From Nemertoderma westbladi (taxonomy: Eukaryota > Xenacoelomorpha > Nemertodermatida > Nemertodermatidae): DNA of 64,000 bases. Positions 48,661-59,626 of the stretch are shown here, piece by piece (the stretch's first letter is position 1; each line of letters opens with the position of its first letter). The notes beneath the pieces are model-generated. The model was not told the DNA's origin. It saw only the letters and a program-made list of their open reading frames with translations, and made no database searches. The translations under genes and the position numbers were made by a program. Location of the stretch: the NCBI GenBank assembly GCA_032718475.1, contig JAUCBJ010001346.1, positions 16,475-80,474 of the forward strand, given 5' to 3'.

Positions 48661-49138
48661 CAGTCACCCCGCCAAGAAAATGGTCATCGTCCCTGATGAT
48701 GTAAAAAAAATACAGTTTTAAAACTATACAAAAACAAAAACTATATAGAAACACTAAAGCATTATTAAATCACGTCTGATTAGGCTTCAACAAAAAAAAC
48801 TGTGTCTCAGCTTCTATAAAAGTCGGATCACCACTGAAACTTGACAATCGATCTAATTACTAACTGGCCAGGAAAGCAATCTAAACATCGATATCAAAAA
48901 CAGTAAATAGCATTCAAATTAATGCTACTAATATATCAGTCCACAAACTGAAAGTAACCCTTCTAATTAAGAATATGAAATATTCCAAATTGAACAACAT
49001 GTAAAGCAATATTATTTCAATCGCCATTAAACAAAGATAAATAAAAAAAAAAAATGCCAACTTTGGGCAATATAAAGATATACAAAAACCTAAACTCTAT
49101 AAACAAAAAACGAACAAGTTTTTAAAAGTTTAACAAAC

Positions 49139-51490
49139 TTAGGGCAGTGAGTAGTAAGGCATATAAGACGGTTGGAGCTGAAAATTATGTAACAGTGTAC
49201 TATAATATAACTGGGGAGACAACATAAATAATTGCTGCAGGACTGAATTCAGAACAATAAGTAGTTGTTCATAAGAACAATGATTGACAGGACAATCGTG
49301 CTGCTGAACATGGGGGTAATTAATAAAAGCTGGGGAATTTGCAGAAATATACTGCAAATGAGTAACCCCAGGTGACGGTGTTGGTTGATGACTACACAGT
49401 TGATAAGGACTTCTTAGTGGATGTTGCCAACGATGTCCACGGCGACGTGCTGCAACATTAGGGTTCTCCAATCCTCGACCTGCACCATTATTATCACACC
49501 GTTGAAAAGGAGAAGCTGCTGGATTCAATTCCGGGGGTAAATGAACTGTAGAGTTCGTTATAATTGAGTCATCAATCTCGGAAATGTTACGGCGAGGAGG
49601 TAATAAACCGATATATCCCTCATCATCATCAGAACTATCCATAGATTCTGGTTGGATAGGCTTATTATGATGGTTAGGTTTAGGCTTGAGTTGTGTTGTC
49701 TTGATGGCTGGTTTCATATGTTTACCGTTGTGAACATGTTGATCCATATTCAAATAATAGCAGGGGAACAACATATTTCTATGAAGAGTTCGTGTTACAG
49801 AAGGATTAGATTCTACAACGACCTCATAGACTGGATTCTCTCCAAAACGTTTTTTGACAATATAAACATCCTTTGACCAGTATGATTGGATCTTTCTATG
49901 TGGTTGGTTGGGCTTTGTAGATTTGACCAAGACACGATCACCAATATCTATGTCATGTCCTCTAACACGCTTACTGTATTGCTCTGCACCATGGTCACCT
50001 CCTTGTTTACTATGTTTCTCAGCTAACTTGTATGCTTCAGCCATCGCCTGTTTGTACCTATCAGCATACTTTGAAGGTGAAGTCACGTTCTCTTCCTCAC
50101 TTGTCTCACAATCCTGGAAAACCAAATCAATAGGCAGACGCGGTGATCGCCCAAAAAGCAAATAAAATGGAGCAAATCCTGTAGAAGAATGGCGCGTACA
50201 GTTATATGCATGCACCAATTTATTCAGATGCTTGGGCCAATGTACCTTCTCAATGTCAGTTAAATTTCTCAACATGTTAAGTAGAGTTCTATTGAAACGT
50301 TCAGTCTTTCCCTCACACATGGGATGATAGGGTATTGTTCTAGAACGCTTTATACCTGTCATTTCAGCTAAACATTTAAACAGTTTATTATCAAATTCAC
50401 GTCCCTGATCATGCAAGATACGATGCGGGAATCCATAACGAGGTATAAATTCGTTGAAGAGCTTTTCAGCAGCTGTTTTACTTTCCTTATTTCTTGTTGG
50501 ATAACATTCAGCATGTCGTGTGAAATGATCCACTAGGACTAGTATGTACTTAAAGCCTGTCTTTTGAGTCTGATTTTCAACTAGCAGAAAATCTAGAGAA
50601 ATTAATTCAAATGGTTTAGTAGTATGAATTGAAACCATTGGAGCTCTATCAAGGATGTTTGGACGTCTTCGCTGAAGACATGGACATCTCCTATTGATAT
50701 ATGTTTCAACATCAGCTGTCATTCGTGGCCAATAAAAACGATCTCGTATTAAACTCAATGTTCTTTCAACAGCTGGATGGCCCATTTTAACATGTAATTC
50801 ATCTAATACAAAGTCTTTATAGCACCTTGGAAGAACCAACTGCGATGATTGATTAAACTTACGATATAAAAGGCCATTCTTTATAAAAAGCTTGCGAGAT
50901 TCTTTCAACAATAACTTCACATCTGGTTCTATACTCTCGCCAAACTTAGAGTCATCGCCATTTCTTTCCATCTTCTTAAGTACAGGACCAATAACAGGAT
51001 CTGAAAGTTGGCTATGTCGCAGTTCATTTAGTGGAATATGATGAAGAGTTTCTCGGTTAATTTCTTCATCATTCAAATCAGTACTATACAATTCAACTGA
51101 AATTGGAGCCACAAACAATTCCTCATAATGTTGTATTGAATCAAGATATGCTTTAAGAAAATCACCTGATAATACTTCTACTTCGCTACTATCAGTAGAA
51201 TTATTCAATAAACTTGGCAATCGTGATAGAAAATCAGCATCAACATTACTCTTACCAGATCTGTAAATAATATCAAAATTAAAATCACTCAATTCTGAAA
51301 CCCATCGAAGCCCTGTTGCATTTAGCTTCGCTGTAGACATAACATATACAAGAGGATTATTATCGGTATAAACACTGAACTTTGGAGCATATAACAAGTA
51401 ATCCCTAAATTTCTCAGTGATGAGCCACTTTAATGCTAAAAATTCTAGCTTTCCTGAATGCAAGTGATAGTTTTTCTCAGCCTGGGTCAT
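49139..51490 (-). CDS. pol: Ty3/Gypsy pol: RNase H and integrase
   Basis: These 783 codons follow the reverse transcriptase with a frame change at 51487-51490, where an ATGA overlap occurs. RNase H signatures come first (GKLEFLALKWLI, VYTDNNPLVYV, NVDADFLSRLP). Next is an HHCC zinc domain (GHPAVERTLSLIRDRFYWP ... CPCLQR). The integrase core follows, with LISLDFLL (Asp), ILHDQGREFDN (Asp) and CEGKTERFNRTL (Glu). The C-terminal tail is long and low in complexity. All three integrase acidic residues are present and the frame is open, so this part looks intact. Confidence 0.93.
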   Translation of the reverse strand: MTQAEKNYHLHSGKLEFLALKWLITEKFRDYLLYAPKFSVYTDNNPLVYVMSTAKLNATGLRWVSELSDFNFDIIYRSGKSNVDADFLSRLPSLLNNSTDSSEVEVLSGDFLKAYLDSIQHYEELFVAPISVELYSTDLNDEEINRETLHHIPLNELRHSQLSDPVIGPVLKKMERNGDDSKFGESIEPDVKLLLKESRKLFIKNGLLYRKFNQSSQLVLPRCYKDFVLDELHVKMGHPAVERTLSLIRDRFYWPRMTADVETYINRRCPCLQRRRPNILDRAPMVSIHTTKPFELISLDFLLVENQTQKTGFKYILVLVDHFTRHAECYPTRNKESKTAAEKLFNEFIPRYGFPHRILHDQGREFDNKLFKCLAEMTGIKRSRTIPYHPMCEGKTERFNRTLLNMLRNLTDIEKVHWPKHLNKLVHAYNCTRHSSTGFAPFYLLFGRSPRLPIDLVFQDCETSEEENVTSPSKYADRYKQAMAEAYKLAEKHSKQGGDHGAEQYSKRVRGHDIDIGDRVLVKSTKPNQPHRKIQSYWSKDVYIVKKRFGENPVYEVVVESNPSVTRTLHRNMLFPCYYLNMDQHVHNGKHMKPAIKTTQLKPKPNHHNKPIQPESMDSSDDDEGYIGLLPPRRNISEIDDSIITNSTVHLPPELNPAASPFQRCDNNGAGRGLENPNVAARRRGHRWQHPLRSPYQLCSHQPTPSPGVTHLQYISANSPAFINYPHVQQHDCPVNHCSYEQLLIVLNSVLQQLFMLSPQLYYSTLLHNFQLQPSYMPYYSLP

Positions 51491-52690
51491 GTCAATGATC
51501 GTGAGGCAAAAGCAATAACGCGCAGCTTATCATCTGCCTGTTTCTGATACAATACTCCTCCAAGCCCATGATTACTAGCATCAGTTGTTATAATAAATGG
51601 TTTCTCAAAATCAGGGTAGGCCATTATTTCAGATCCAACTACTTCATTTACAAGTGAATGTAGTGTCTTTAAATGTTCATTATTTAACTGAATTTTATCA
51701 CTAGAAAGCCTTTGGCCTGTCCTTGTCTTCTTAACAGTTTTGTCACCAGTCTTTAATATATCATAAAGATTAGCCGCCTTCTGCGCAAAGTTTCGAATAA
51801 ATCGGCGATAATAACTAAGGAAACCTAGCACACGACGTAGGTCACCTACAGTCTCTATATTCGAATCTTTGATCTTCAATACATCATCTTTAACCATAGG
51901 ATCTATATAATATCCACTGGAACTAACCATAAATCCCAGAAATTTAACTTGATGATGGAACAATATGCATTTCTCTATTTTCAGCTTGGCTCCAACTTCT
52001 CGTAATTTCTTAAATGCCATCTTTATGGTTTCCAAATGTTGTTCAAAAGTTGTATCATATAAAAAAGTATCATCTTGAAATGGGTTACAACATTCATCTC
52101 GCATATCCTCAAAAGTATCGTCCATCTTTCGCTGAAAACAACTAGGACCATTTGAAATTCCAAACGGAATCCGTATCCATTGGTATTGGCCCCATGGAGT
52201 TACCAAAGCAGTATAAGGGCGACATTCCTCTTTTACATACCCCTGATGATACGCTTTAGCTTGATCTAATAAAGAGTACCACTGTCGACCTCCCAGATTG
52301 TCTAATAAATCCTGCACTTTAGGTAGTGGATGTTCATCCCTAACAAGTTTCTTATTTAAACCTCGATAATCTACACAAATTCTAAATCCACCACATTTCT
52401 TTCTGACACAAATAAGTGGAGCTGAGTAAGGAGAGTTCGATTTTTCTACAAATCCCTTTCGTATAAGATCACTCAAATAATCTTTTACTTCCTTATATAT
52501 ATTACGAGGTATAGACTGATATGATTTCTTAACTGGAATTGAGTCTGTAAGCTTTATGTCCATTTGTAATGAAGGCATATTACCAATATCAAATGAGTCC
52601 TTGACAAACAAATCTTTATTATCGTGAAGTAGGGAATGGAGAAGGTTTCGTTGATCATCATTCTCAAGCTCCGTTTTTTTTTATCACAAA
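51487..52690 (-). pseudogene. pol: Ty3/Gypsy pol: reverse transcriptase
   Basis: The peptide contains the expected order: GFVEKSNSPYSAPLICVRKK, RICVDYRGLNK, LLDQAKAYHQGY (motif A), WIRIPFGISNGPSCFQR (motif B), then FQDD where Gypsy enzymes normally have Y-x-DD, and LGFLSYYRRFI. The Tyr to Phe and Leu/Ile to Gln changes at the active site are unusual. Upstream, a run of nine A followed by C on the minus strand (about 52676-52685) marks a frame change from the protease part. It may be a lesion or a slip site. Downstream the frame ends at 51487. Confidence 0.85.
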
Positions 52691-52700
52691 TTCAATCTTT

Positions 52701-53716
52701 TCATCCATAGACAATTGAATTAGTATGGTCATCTATTGACTCTTTATTTACAGCATAAATCAGAGTATCTTCAGTCTCATCATCAGATTGAAGTAGGCCA
52801 ACTGGAAATATTGACTTCACAAAAGAAAGATGTCCAACCACTGTTAATGGTGGTAATCTCTGTACACTTGGGCCATTGTTTTCAATGAGAATTGATATTC
52901 TAGAAAGCAATTTATCTGAATCATCAACTGATACAAGGCCTTCCATAACCACAACATCGGGGATTAATTCAAGAAAATTATCATCCACTTGAAATAACAT
53001 CACATCATTTGCAATCAATGATTTCAATGAATACAAATTAACCCAATTTCTTCCTGGTTCAATAAACATTGGTTGCTTGTTAGTTCTTGCAGGGACCACA
53101 ATAAATTCATTATTAGTATTAGCCTTATTTACAAAATCACTAGCTTGACTAACTGAAATCCCTATCGCAGAAGCAATTGAAGAATTAAACATTGGTCTAT
53201 TGCTGTTAACCAATTCCAAATCCTTGCACATTTCCAAATAAACCTCAATAACATTATAACCTATAATTGGTCGAACTAAACCTTTTGTAGTTGCCACTAA
53301 TACGAGAACTTCTAGACAAATGTTTGACACATTAGCAATTTGATTTCCTGGAAAATCCATGAGCCGAAATGGAAGAGGAATCCAACCTAAGTAAGGAATT
53401 GTAGAACCATTTGCAGCCCGAATTAAAATTTCAGAATCCAGGAGTTCACTAATTGGTCTTATTGTAATATCATGCATTTTCTCAGCAACCCAAACACTAG
53501 ATACCACACTAACCTGTGCTCCAGAATCCCAAAAAGCCTCAGACTTTACATCACCTAACCAGCATGTTATAGTACATATATGCCCCACCAACTTTACTAG
53601 CCGACTACTATTGTTAGCCTCATTGCTACTAGTAACCAGACTACAAAGTTCAATTTCTTCAGCAAAACATGTACAACGTGAAATAATGTCTTTGTTAGGG
53701 GACTTTGCGAAGTAAT
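52701..53716 (-). CDS. pol: Ty3/Gypsy pol: aspartic protease region
   Basis: This frame is in the -1 frame relative to gag and overlaps its end. It has no good ATG, as expected for a frameshifted pol. The protease signature FWDSGAQVSVVS gives the D-S-G catalytic triad, with IGYNVIEVYLEM in the flap/C-terminal position. It retains a DSG and an open frame of about 300 codons. A frame change near 52705-52730 separates it from the linker to reverse transcriptase. Confidence 0.8.
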
Positions 53717-54955
53717 CTATGGCCGTTGCCCGTCCCTCGGAAACGGACGGCTTGAGTTTTCCTGATGCCGAGACTCACCTAAATTCTTGGCTCTATTCCT
53801 GCAACCACGAGCATAATGATCTGAGCTGCCACAATGAAAACAATGATCACAATGGACATCATCACCTCCTTCTATACGTAAACTACATTGCCTACAGCTT
53901 CCTCTATGGACATACATATTCTTAGTTGTAACTGGCTGCCCCTTTTCAGCTCTTCCAAAAAATTGCTTGATGCCTTCAGTTAAAGTACTAACCTGAGCCG
54001 TTAACAACTGAACATCTTCTCTCAGATTTCCACCATCTTTTTTCACAGTCTTAAGAAGACCAACTGAATGTAATCCTTCAGCTTCTACAGGCTTTCCATC
54101 ACCAGTACTAATTTCATTCAAAACAACCTTTGCTGAACCAGAAACTTGTTTGGAAAGTTTCGCACTTTTCAATTTTTGCTGTCGCTCAGACTCACGGCAT
54201 GTCGACTCATTAAGTGCTTCCAGCAACTCAACCTCAGAAACAACATTTTTTAATTCCAGTAGTGGCTTTAGATCACTTCTAACTACCTCATTTGTTAGAG
54301 CCATGTTAATAGTGCGCATAGTTACACGTCTCACCAACTCAATGTCATATTTGAATTGAGCACCATCTTCTTGAGAGGCAAATAGTATCTTTTGCTGTAA
54401 ATTGAATACTCGTAGAACAAATGACTGAGCATCTTCATTAGCTTCTTGGATTGAATTGAACAACTCATGATACACTTCAGTAGGACCTCTCTCACAGTAA
54501 TGTGTTCTAATAAATTTACGTAGCTCACCCAGGGTCAATGAATCACGACTTTCTAAGAAACTTCTTAATGGCAAATTCGGGTCAATTGCCTTTATCACAC
54601 CCATTACAATCTCACTGTCAGAGTAACCTTTATCTACAGCTGCTTGAATCTGCTTCAAAAGACTGCAATAAACTAATGTATCCTTAGAATTTCGATCCTT
54701 TATACTACCACTTACTTTAAGTTCACGTCTGTTATTTTTAATAAAATCCTGTGAATCCAAAACCTCAGCTTGTAATGTGTTGAACTTACCTGTAAACTTC
54801 GAACTTAAATCACCAATTGCCGATTCATTAGTTTCCCTTTGAGCTGTAGTTATAGCTGAAAACTGATCTTTCAAGTCACTGATTGTATTTTCATACTGCT
54901 GTCTTTGTGCATTTAAAGCCGCCTGAACAATTGCATCAACCTCTTCACGCTGCAT
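53717..54955 (-). CDS. gag: Ty3/Gypsy gag
   Basis: I start at the ATG at 54955 (MQREEVDAIVQAAL), since codons before it use only TTG. The N-terminus is coiled-coil-like (about residues 1-55), followed by a helical capsid-like region, and the C-terminus has the CCHC knuckle CFHCGSSDHYARGC. The stop is the TAG at 53717-53719. The frame is intact over about 410 codons. 54968-55489 is the element leader. Confidence 0.88.
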   Translation of the reverse strand: MQREEVDAIVQAALNAQRQQYENTISDLKDQFSAITTAQRETNESAIGDLSSKFTGKFNTLQAEVLDSQDFIKNNRRELKVSGSIKDRNSKDTLVYCSLLKQIQAAVDKGYSDSEIVMGVIKAIDPNLPLRSFLESRDSLTLGELRKFIRTHYCERGPTEVYHELFNSIQEANEDAQSFVLRVFNLQQKILFASQEDGAQFKYDIELVRRVTMRTINMALTNEVVRSDLKPLLELKNVVSEVELLEALNESTCRESERQQKLKSAKLSKQVSGSAKVVLNEISTGDGKPVEAEGLHSVGLLKTVKKDGGNLREDVQLLTAQVSTLTEGIKQFFGRAEKGQPVTTKNMYVHRGSCRQCSLRIEGGDDVHCDHCFHCGSSDHYARGCRNRAKNLGESRHQENSSRPFPRDGQRP

Positions 54956-55468
54956 TTTAACTAGCAATGTAATGAACTAATCCGTATAGCAAACAGCAAA
55001 TTTGTTAGGCTGTAGGCCTGTATTATCTCTCTAATGGCAGACTGAATCGTAATAGGGAAATAGAACTAGGTAGTTTACACTTTCTGTCTGGTACCGGTAC
55101 CGGTACACTTCAGCACTTCCAACGTCTGAAAATCAGCATCAGCAAGTTTAAAAATATCTAACCTCATTATTTATTAGTCGAATTCACATCCACAAATGAC
55201 CCAATGAGTGAAAACTTTACAACTTGCAAATCAGATACCGGTATCGGCAATGCAGTAATATACGGTTGACAAGCCTATTTTCCATTATATCCATCCATAC
55301 TACCATATCCCAATCTTTATACATAACTGATCGTTCAAGGCCAGGTTTAATAAGCACAAGAAGTACAAGTACTGGTTTCCGTCACCATGCCAAAATCAAA
55401 TACAGTAGCCAGTCAGTAGCAGCTCCGGTCCGCCGGTACAGAGCACAACAATTTCTGAATTTTGACTG

Positions 55469-55486
55469 ATCTCGTCCGGGTCACCA
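55469..55486 (-). other. Candidate primer-binding site of the Gypsy element
   Basis: Three bases after the 5' LTR the minus strand reads TGGTGACCCGGACGAGAT. The initial TGG would pair with the CCA end of a tRNA. The tRNA identity is not assigned. Confidence 0.65.
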
Positions 55487-55489
55487 AAA

Positions 55490-55831
55490 TGTTACAGGGC
55501 TGCACGGCATTTCTGGAGTGTGAATTCCAAAGATAAAGAAATGAGTTATTTCAACATCAGTCAAAATATTTATTCGGCAGTTAGGCCTACTTAGTTAGTT
55601 AGAATACATAAATACATAATAATAATAATACATAAAATACATAACCCCAGCAGACAGACAGACGAACCTATATATATATATATCTGAATATAAAACCGTA
55701 CCGGTATCGGCATATCTACACTCCCTGACTCTTTCTAAACATCACCCTTCTATTCGATTCCACAAAAATCATACAGTACTATATATGGGTCAATGATAAA
55801 TAAAATAGGGTGGTCCCCTTATCATTTTACA
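55490..55831 (-). mobile_element. Ty3/Gypsy 5' LTR (element on minus strand)
   Basis: 342 bp, the partner of 48336-48660. It is longer because of an ataataata-type expansion near 55600-55640. It ends exactly at the TTGG target duplication. Confidence 0.92.
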
Positions 55832-56895
55832 TTGGAATCCGAGGAGATTCAACCCACAGCACCCAGGAGTAGCGACAATGATTATGTGTTGGAATGGTAT
55901 CAGGGTCCACAATGTCTCACGGCATATGATTATCGGCATGCCAATTACATTTCTAGGAAACGTTGCCGATTATGTGCATCATGAAACCACTTTACCCCGG
56001 TGGACTCCAGCAAACCCTGCTCCTACTTTAAAGATCAAACCTATTATGGAGATTTATTGTGCGTATTGTAGACTCAATAATCTACACATCTTCGCCGTCT
56101 GTCCTCAATTTATGACTCAATGTCACCATTGTCAGTTCAAGGGATATGCAAGTTTCGATTGCCCTTTCAACCGTGATCTGGAGAGCGTAGACGAAACAGT
56201 TACCCTGCGCTTCATCAGAGCTTGGGAAGCTAACGCGGATCTCCATTGCGAATCACGTCACCGATACTATCCAGGACGTGCATATGAAGGAGTCTATGCG
56301 TTTCACCCATACCTCTTTGCATCCGTCGAACAAAATTCTCGCATTCCCAGTTACGAACTGATGAAGCGTGTTGGCGAGAATATTTCAACTAAATATGTTC
56401 GCAAATATCTTAGGAATATTAATCCCAATAACCTGAATTCCTATAAATTGATCAACTTCATCCGTCAAGATCAGGAATACAGCGACTTGATCATAAACTC
56501 GCATCCTGAATTACAAGAAATTCATAGATGACCCTATGAATATAAAGCCAGAGAACGCGAATTAGAGAGAACAATTAAACCGCGGAAATTTCTCACTACA
56601 CACAGTCAACCTACCGCTGTCGTACAAACGACCCATCAAGGACCGGTAAGAGCTGCCGTCCTGAAACGAGCTCTAAAGGTTGTTCGCCCTCGTTCCACCG
56701 ATGTTGACATCGATCAACCGGGTACCTCGACCGGCGGATACACCGACCGTAATCCAAAACCTTCTGATGCAATCGTATTGCACCCTTCACCCAGGAGTTA
56801 TAGCCCTCCTAGTAAAGTGGCTTGCGCCAAAGAGAAAAAGACTCTTACTAGTCTCAAAAAAACTTCGTAAACGCCGTTCACGAAAGAAGGACTAA
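55832..56895 (+). pseudogene. ORF-X, C-terminal part with two zinc-knuckle motifs and a basic tail
   Basis: The frame continues from the first part across the Gypsy target site. It shifts near 55960, then runs to a TGA at 56529 (CGA would fit), and goes on in the same frame to about 56869. Residues encoded near 56060-56165 form CAYCRLNNLHIFAVC (C-x2-C-x5-H-x4-C) and CHHCQFKGYASFDC. The second has Tyr (TAT) where a knuckle needs His, which one C-to-T change explains. The tail is rich in Lys/Arg (to about 56895). This suggests a nucleic-acid-binding, Gag-like role, which is an inference only. The 3' LTR starts 77 bp further on. Confidence 0.7.
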
Positions 56896-56971
56896 TAGTT
56901 TAGAGTATTTTTGTATTTTAGAAACTGTGATTTTATATTTTATAGACTTAAATCCCATTTTCTGGGAGCGG

Positions 56972-57488
56972 TGTAAAAGCTTTTGCAGACATAACAAGTC
57001 ATTTTCACGCAATGCGCAGAATACTCTAAAATAGCCCTAAAATTGTTCAACTATGCGTCGGAAAGAAATTAGAACCAGGATGACGAAATCTGTCAGCTGA
57101 TTCTTTGTGTACGTGGAGGTTTCTTTGTTCAGACTTATTCAGCCAATCAGAGCAATCTTCCCAGTTATGCCAGTAGAGACCTACCTGAGGAAACTAGCGC
57201 AATGCATTATGGTTATGGTTTTTCTGAGAATTAGATTCCTCTCAGGATTCTGTACTAAGTACGGTCGTTTCAGACTTTGGCCCAAGAACATCTGATGGCC
57301 TTAGTTATAAGAACGTAAATCTATTAACATTTTACCGACTTAACTACTCAATACGACGCATTGCACCAAACTGAACTTCATGAACACATACTGACTGTTC
57401 ACCGCACCGTTTTACTGCTGTTTTATATTGTGTTAATTGTTGTTTATATTAATGGATGTTATATTTGGAGAATACCGATAAATAATCA
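56972..57488 (+). mobile_element. 3' LTR of the nested BEL-associated element (517 bp)
   Basis: Same length and ends as 34987-35503 and about 98-99 percent identical by direct reading. The homology stops a few bases after it, whereas the 5' copy goes on into the leader, so this is the 3' LTR. Confidence 0.88.
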
Positions 57489-58214
57489 TAAATAAGGGGC
57501 TATTTTTCGAAATTAAAAAAATACACTTTGATAATTTTTTCCGAAACTTTTTTCCACATCCTGGCATTGAGCTGCGTCGATTGATATAACTTTCATTGAC
57601 TGACGAGCTATAGTTTCGGAGGAGTTAACCCGATATACATAGATAGATAGATTATGTAGATGGTGAATACTTTTACAGTAATAAGCCCTAACGGTCTTCT
57701 AATTAGAAACAAAAATCAACAGTGCGTTTTGGTTGGAGCGCTAGACATCCCATCCAGTTCGATCCCATCTGGACGTCAATGACGAATTTTCTAGACATTG
57801 CACGACGAAAATTATAAATATCAGGGCAACAAAAGTGAATAATTATTTGTTATTTTTGGAAATTATAGACAGTAAATCCGATTGTATAATTGTGATGATT
57901 AGTGGGTTCTCTACAACTTACCGATCGTGTGAAATCGAACCTCTATTTGTGATGGTGTAGAATATTGTGCATCTGTCACATGTCAACATTGAACACCGTA
58001 ATAAAAGCAACATCGATTAATTGCCTTCCGATGCACAAGCTGTATTCAGAACTAACCCATTAGAAGCTATGGTTGCAAAATCGATTGAAAACCATATGGA
58101 CTCACTTAAACTAAACACAGGTTGCCAAAAATTTCCACAAACTTTCTGAATTATTATCTACTATTACTAAGACTATAATCGACCTTAGAGTGCAGCTGCA
58201 CATAGAGATGATAT
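57489..58214. other. No gene recognised
   Basis: AT-rich flank of the LTR element. I see no open frame of note and no target duplication. Confidence 0.5.
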
Positions 58215-58427
58215 CTTGGTTTAACGAAAATATTTTGCCACTACCATGCAATCCACAAATGGCGTGCCGCAATGCATTAATGCTATGAATGGTATGATAT
58301 GCTAATTATATGCCGGCTTATTGACAAAATTTCGTCTCCACAACCCCTTTCCCCCCATGATATTCGCGAGATTATCTGCATCTTCAAGGTCTGTGTCTTT
58401 TAAGATGCGTCTCAAGAAAGCCATGGG
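58215..58427 (-). mobile_element. LINE 3'-end fragment
   Basis: It is homologous to 19795-20080 and to the 3' end of the 44-kb LINE: ccatgcaatccacaa, atgccggcttattgac, gagattatctgcatcttcaa and aagatgcgtctcaagaaagc. It is cut off where the AT-rich array begins. Confidence 0.75.
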
Positions 58428-58436
58428 GGTAATGGT

Positions 58437-59082
58437 GAAAAATATCGAGACTTGAAAAATATCGAGAGTAAAAATAACGAGAGTAAAAATATCGAGAGTA
58501 AAAATAACGAGTGTTGAAAATTAACGTGTTTAAAAAATATCGAGAGTAAAAATAACGCGAGATGAAAAATATCGAAAATAACGAGTGTTGAAAAATATCG
58601 AGTGTTGAAAAATATCGAGAGTAAAAATATCGAGTGTTGAAAAATATCGAGAGTAAAAATATCGAGTGTTGAAAAATATCGAGACCAAAAATATCGAGTG
58701 TTGAAAAATATCGAGAGTAAAAATATCGAGTGTTGAAAAATATCGAGAGTAAAAATATCGAGTGTTGAAAAATATCGAGAGCAAAAATATCGAGTGTTGA
58801 AAAATATCGAGAGTAAAAATATCGAGTGTTGAAAAATATCGAGAGTAAAAATATCTTGTGTTGAAAAATATCGAGTGTTGAAAAATATCGAGTGTTGAAA
58901 AATATCGAGAGTAAAAATATCGAGAGTAAAAATATCGAGTGTTGAAAAATATCGAGAGTAAAAATATCGAATGTTGAAAAATATCGAGAGTAAAAAAAAA
59001 TCGAGTGTTGAAAAATATCGAGAGTAAAAATAACGAGTGTTGAAAATATCGAGTGTTGAAAAATAGCGAGAGTAAAAATATT
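58437..59082 (+). repeat. AT-rich array, ~32-bp unit (left arm)
   Basis: It alternates two halves, aaaaatatcgagagt and aaaaatatcgagtgttg, head to tail. The minus strand has long open frames rich in Phe/Ile/Tyr because the unit lacks stops there. These are not genes. Confidence 0.93.
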
Positions 59083-59292
59083 GCATTTTGCTTGAGCATT
59101 TTATTTAGAATTATGGAACAATATTGCAGTGCATGGGTTACAACAGTGCATAAGATAAGATGAGATAAGTTTATTTTCCACAAAATAAATTCACAAACAA
59201 TAATAAGTTAACACCATAATTTCTGTATAATATAAAGTGGTAGGGAGATAGTTTTATAGCAACGCTAGTAAGTAACTACTGTATCTACCTAA

Positions 59293-59324
59293 TGGGGTGG
59301 GAGGTGGGGGTGGTGGAGGGGGAG

Positions 59325-59361
<37 letters not shown>
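59293..59361 (+). repeat. G-rich tract ending in 34 consecutive G
   Basis: Grouped G runs lead into an unbroken G34 at 59328-59361. It can form G-quadruplexes and is also a common site of assembly error. Confidence 0.9.
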
Positions 59362-59362
<1 letters not shown>

Positions 59363-59626
59363 GTGAAAGGCATTATGTAATACACCTTGGGTACCCATTT
59401 ACCAGATTTATTATACTAGCTAGTTTTTGCTATTTTTTTTAATAAATATTATAAAAGAAGTGCTAGCTACTGTATAAATTTTGATAAATATTATAAATAT
59501 TGTTAAATATTATATTAGAACACGTACTGTATAAGCTACCAAATGTTGATAAATATTGTTGTTCTAGACCATTTTTAGTAAAAAAAATTATCATACAACC
59601 CTTATTTAAAAAAATTGTTACTATCG

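Noticed and set aside
46866-56895. ORF-X as a retroviral-type envelope
   Set aside because: There is no signal peptide, fusion-peptide-like segment, membrane anchor or glycosylation-rich region. Zinc-knuckle motifs point elsewhere.
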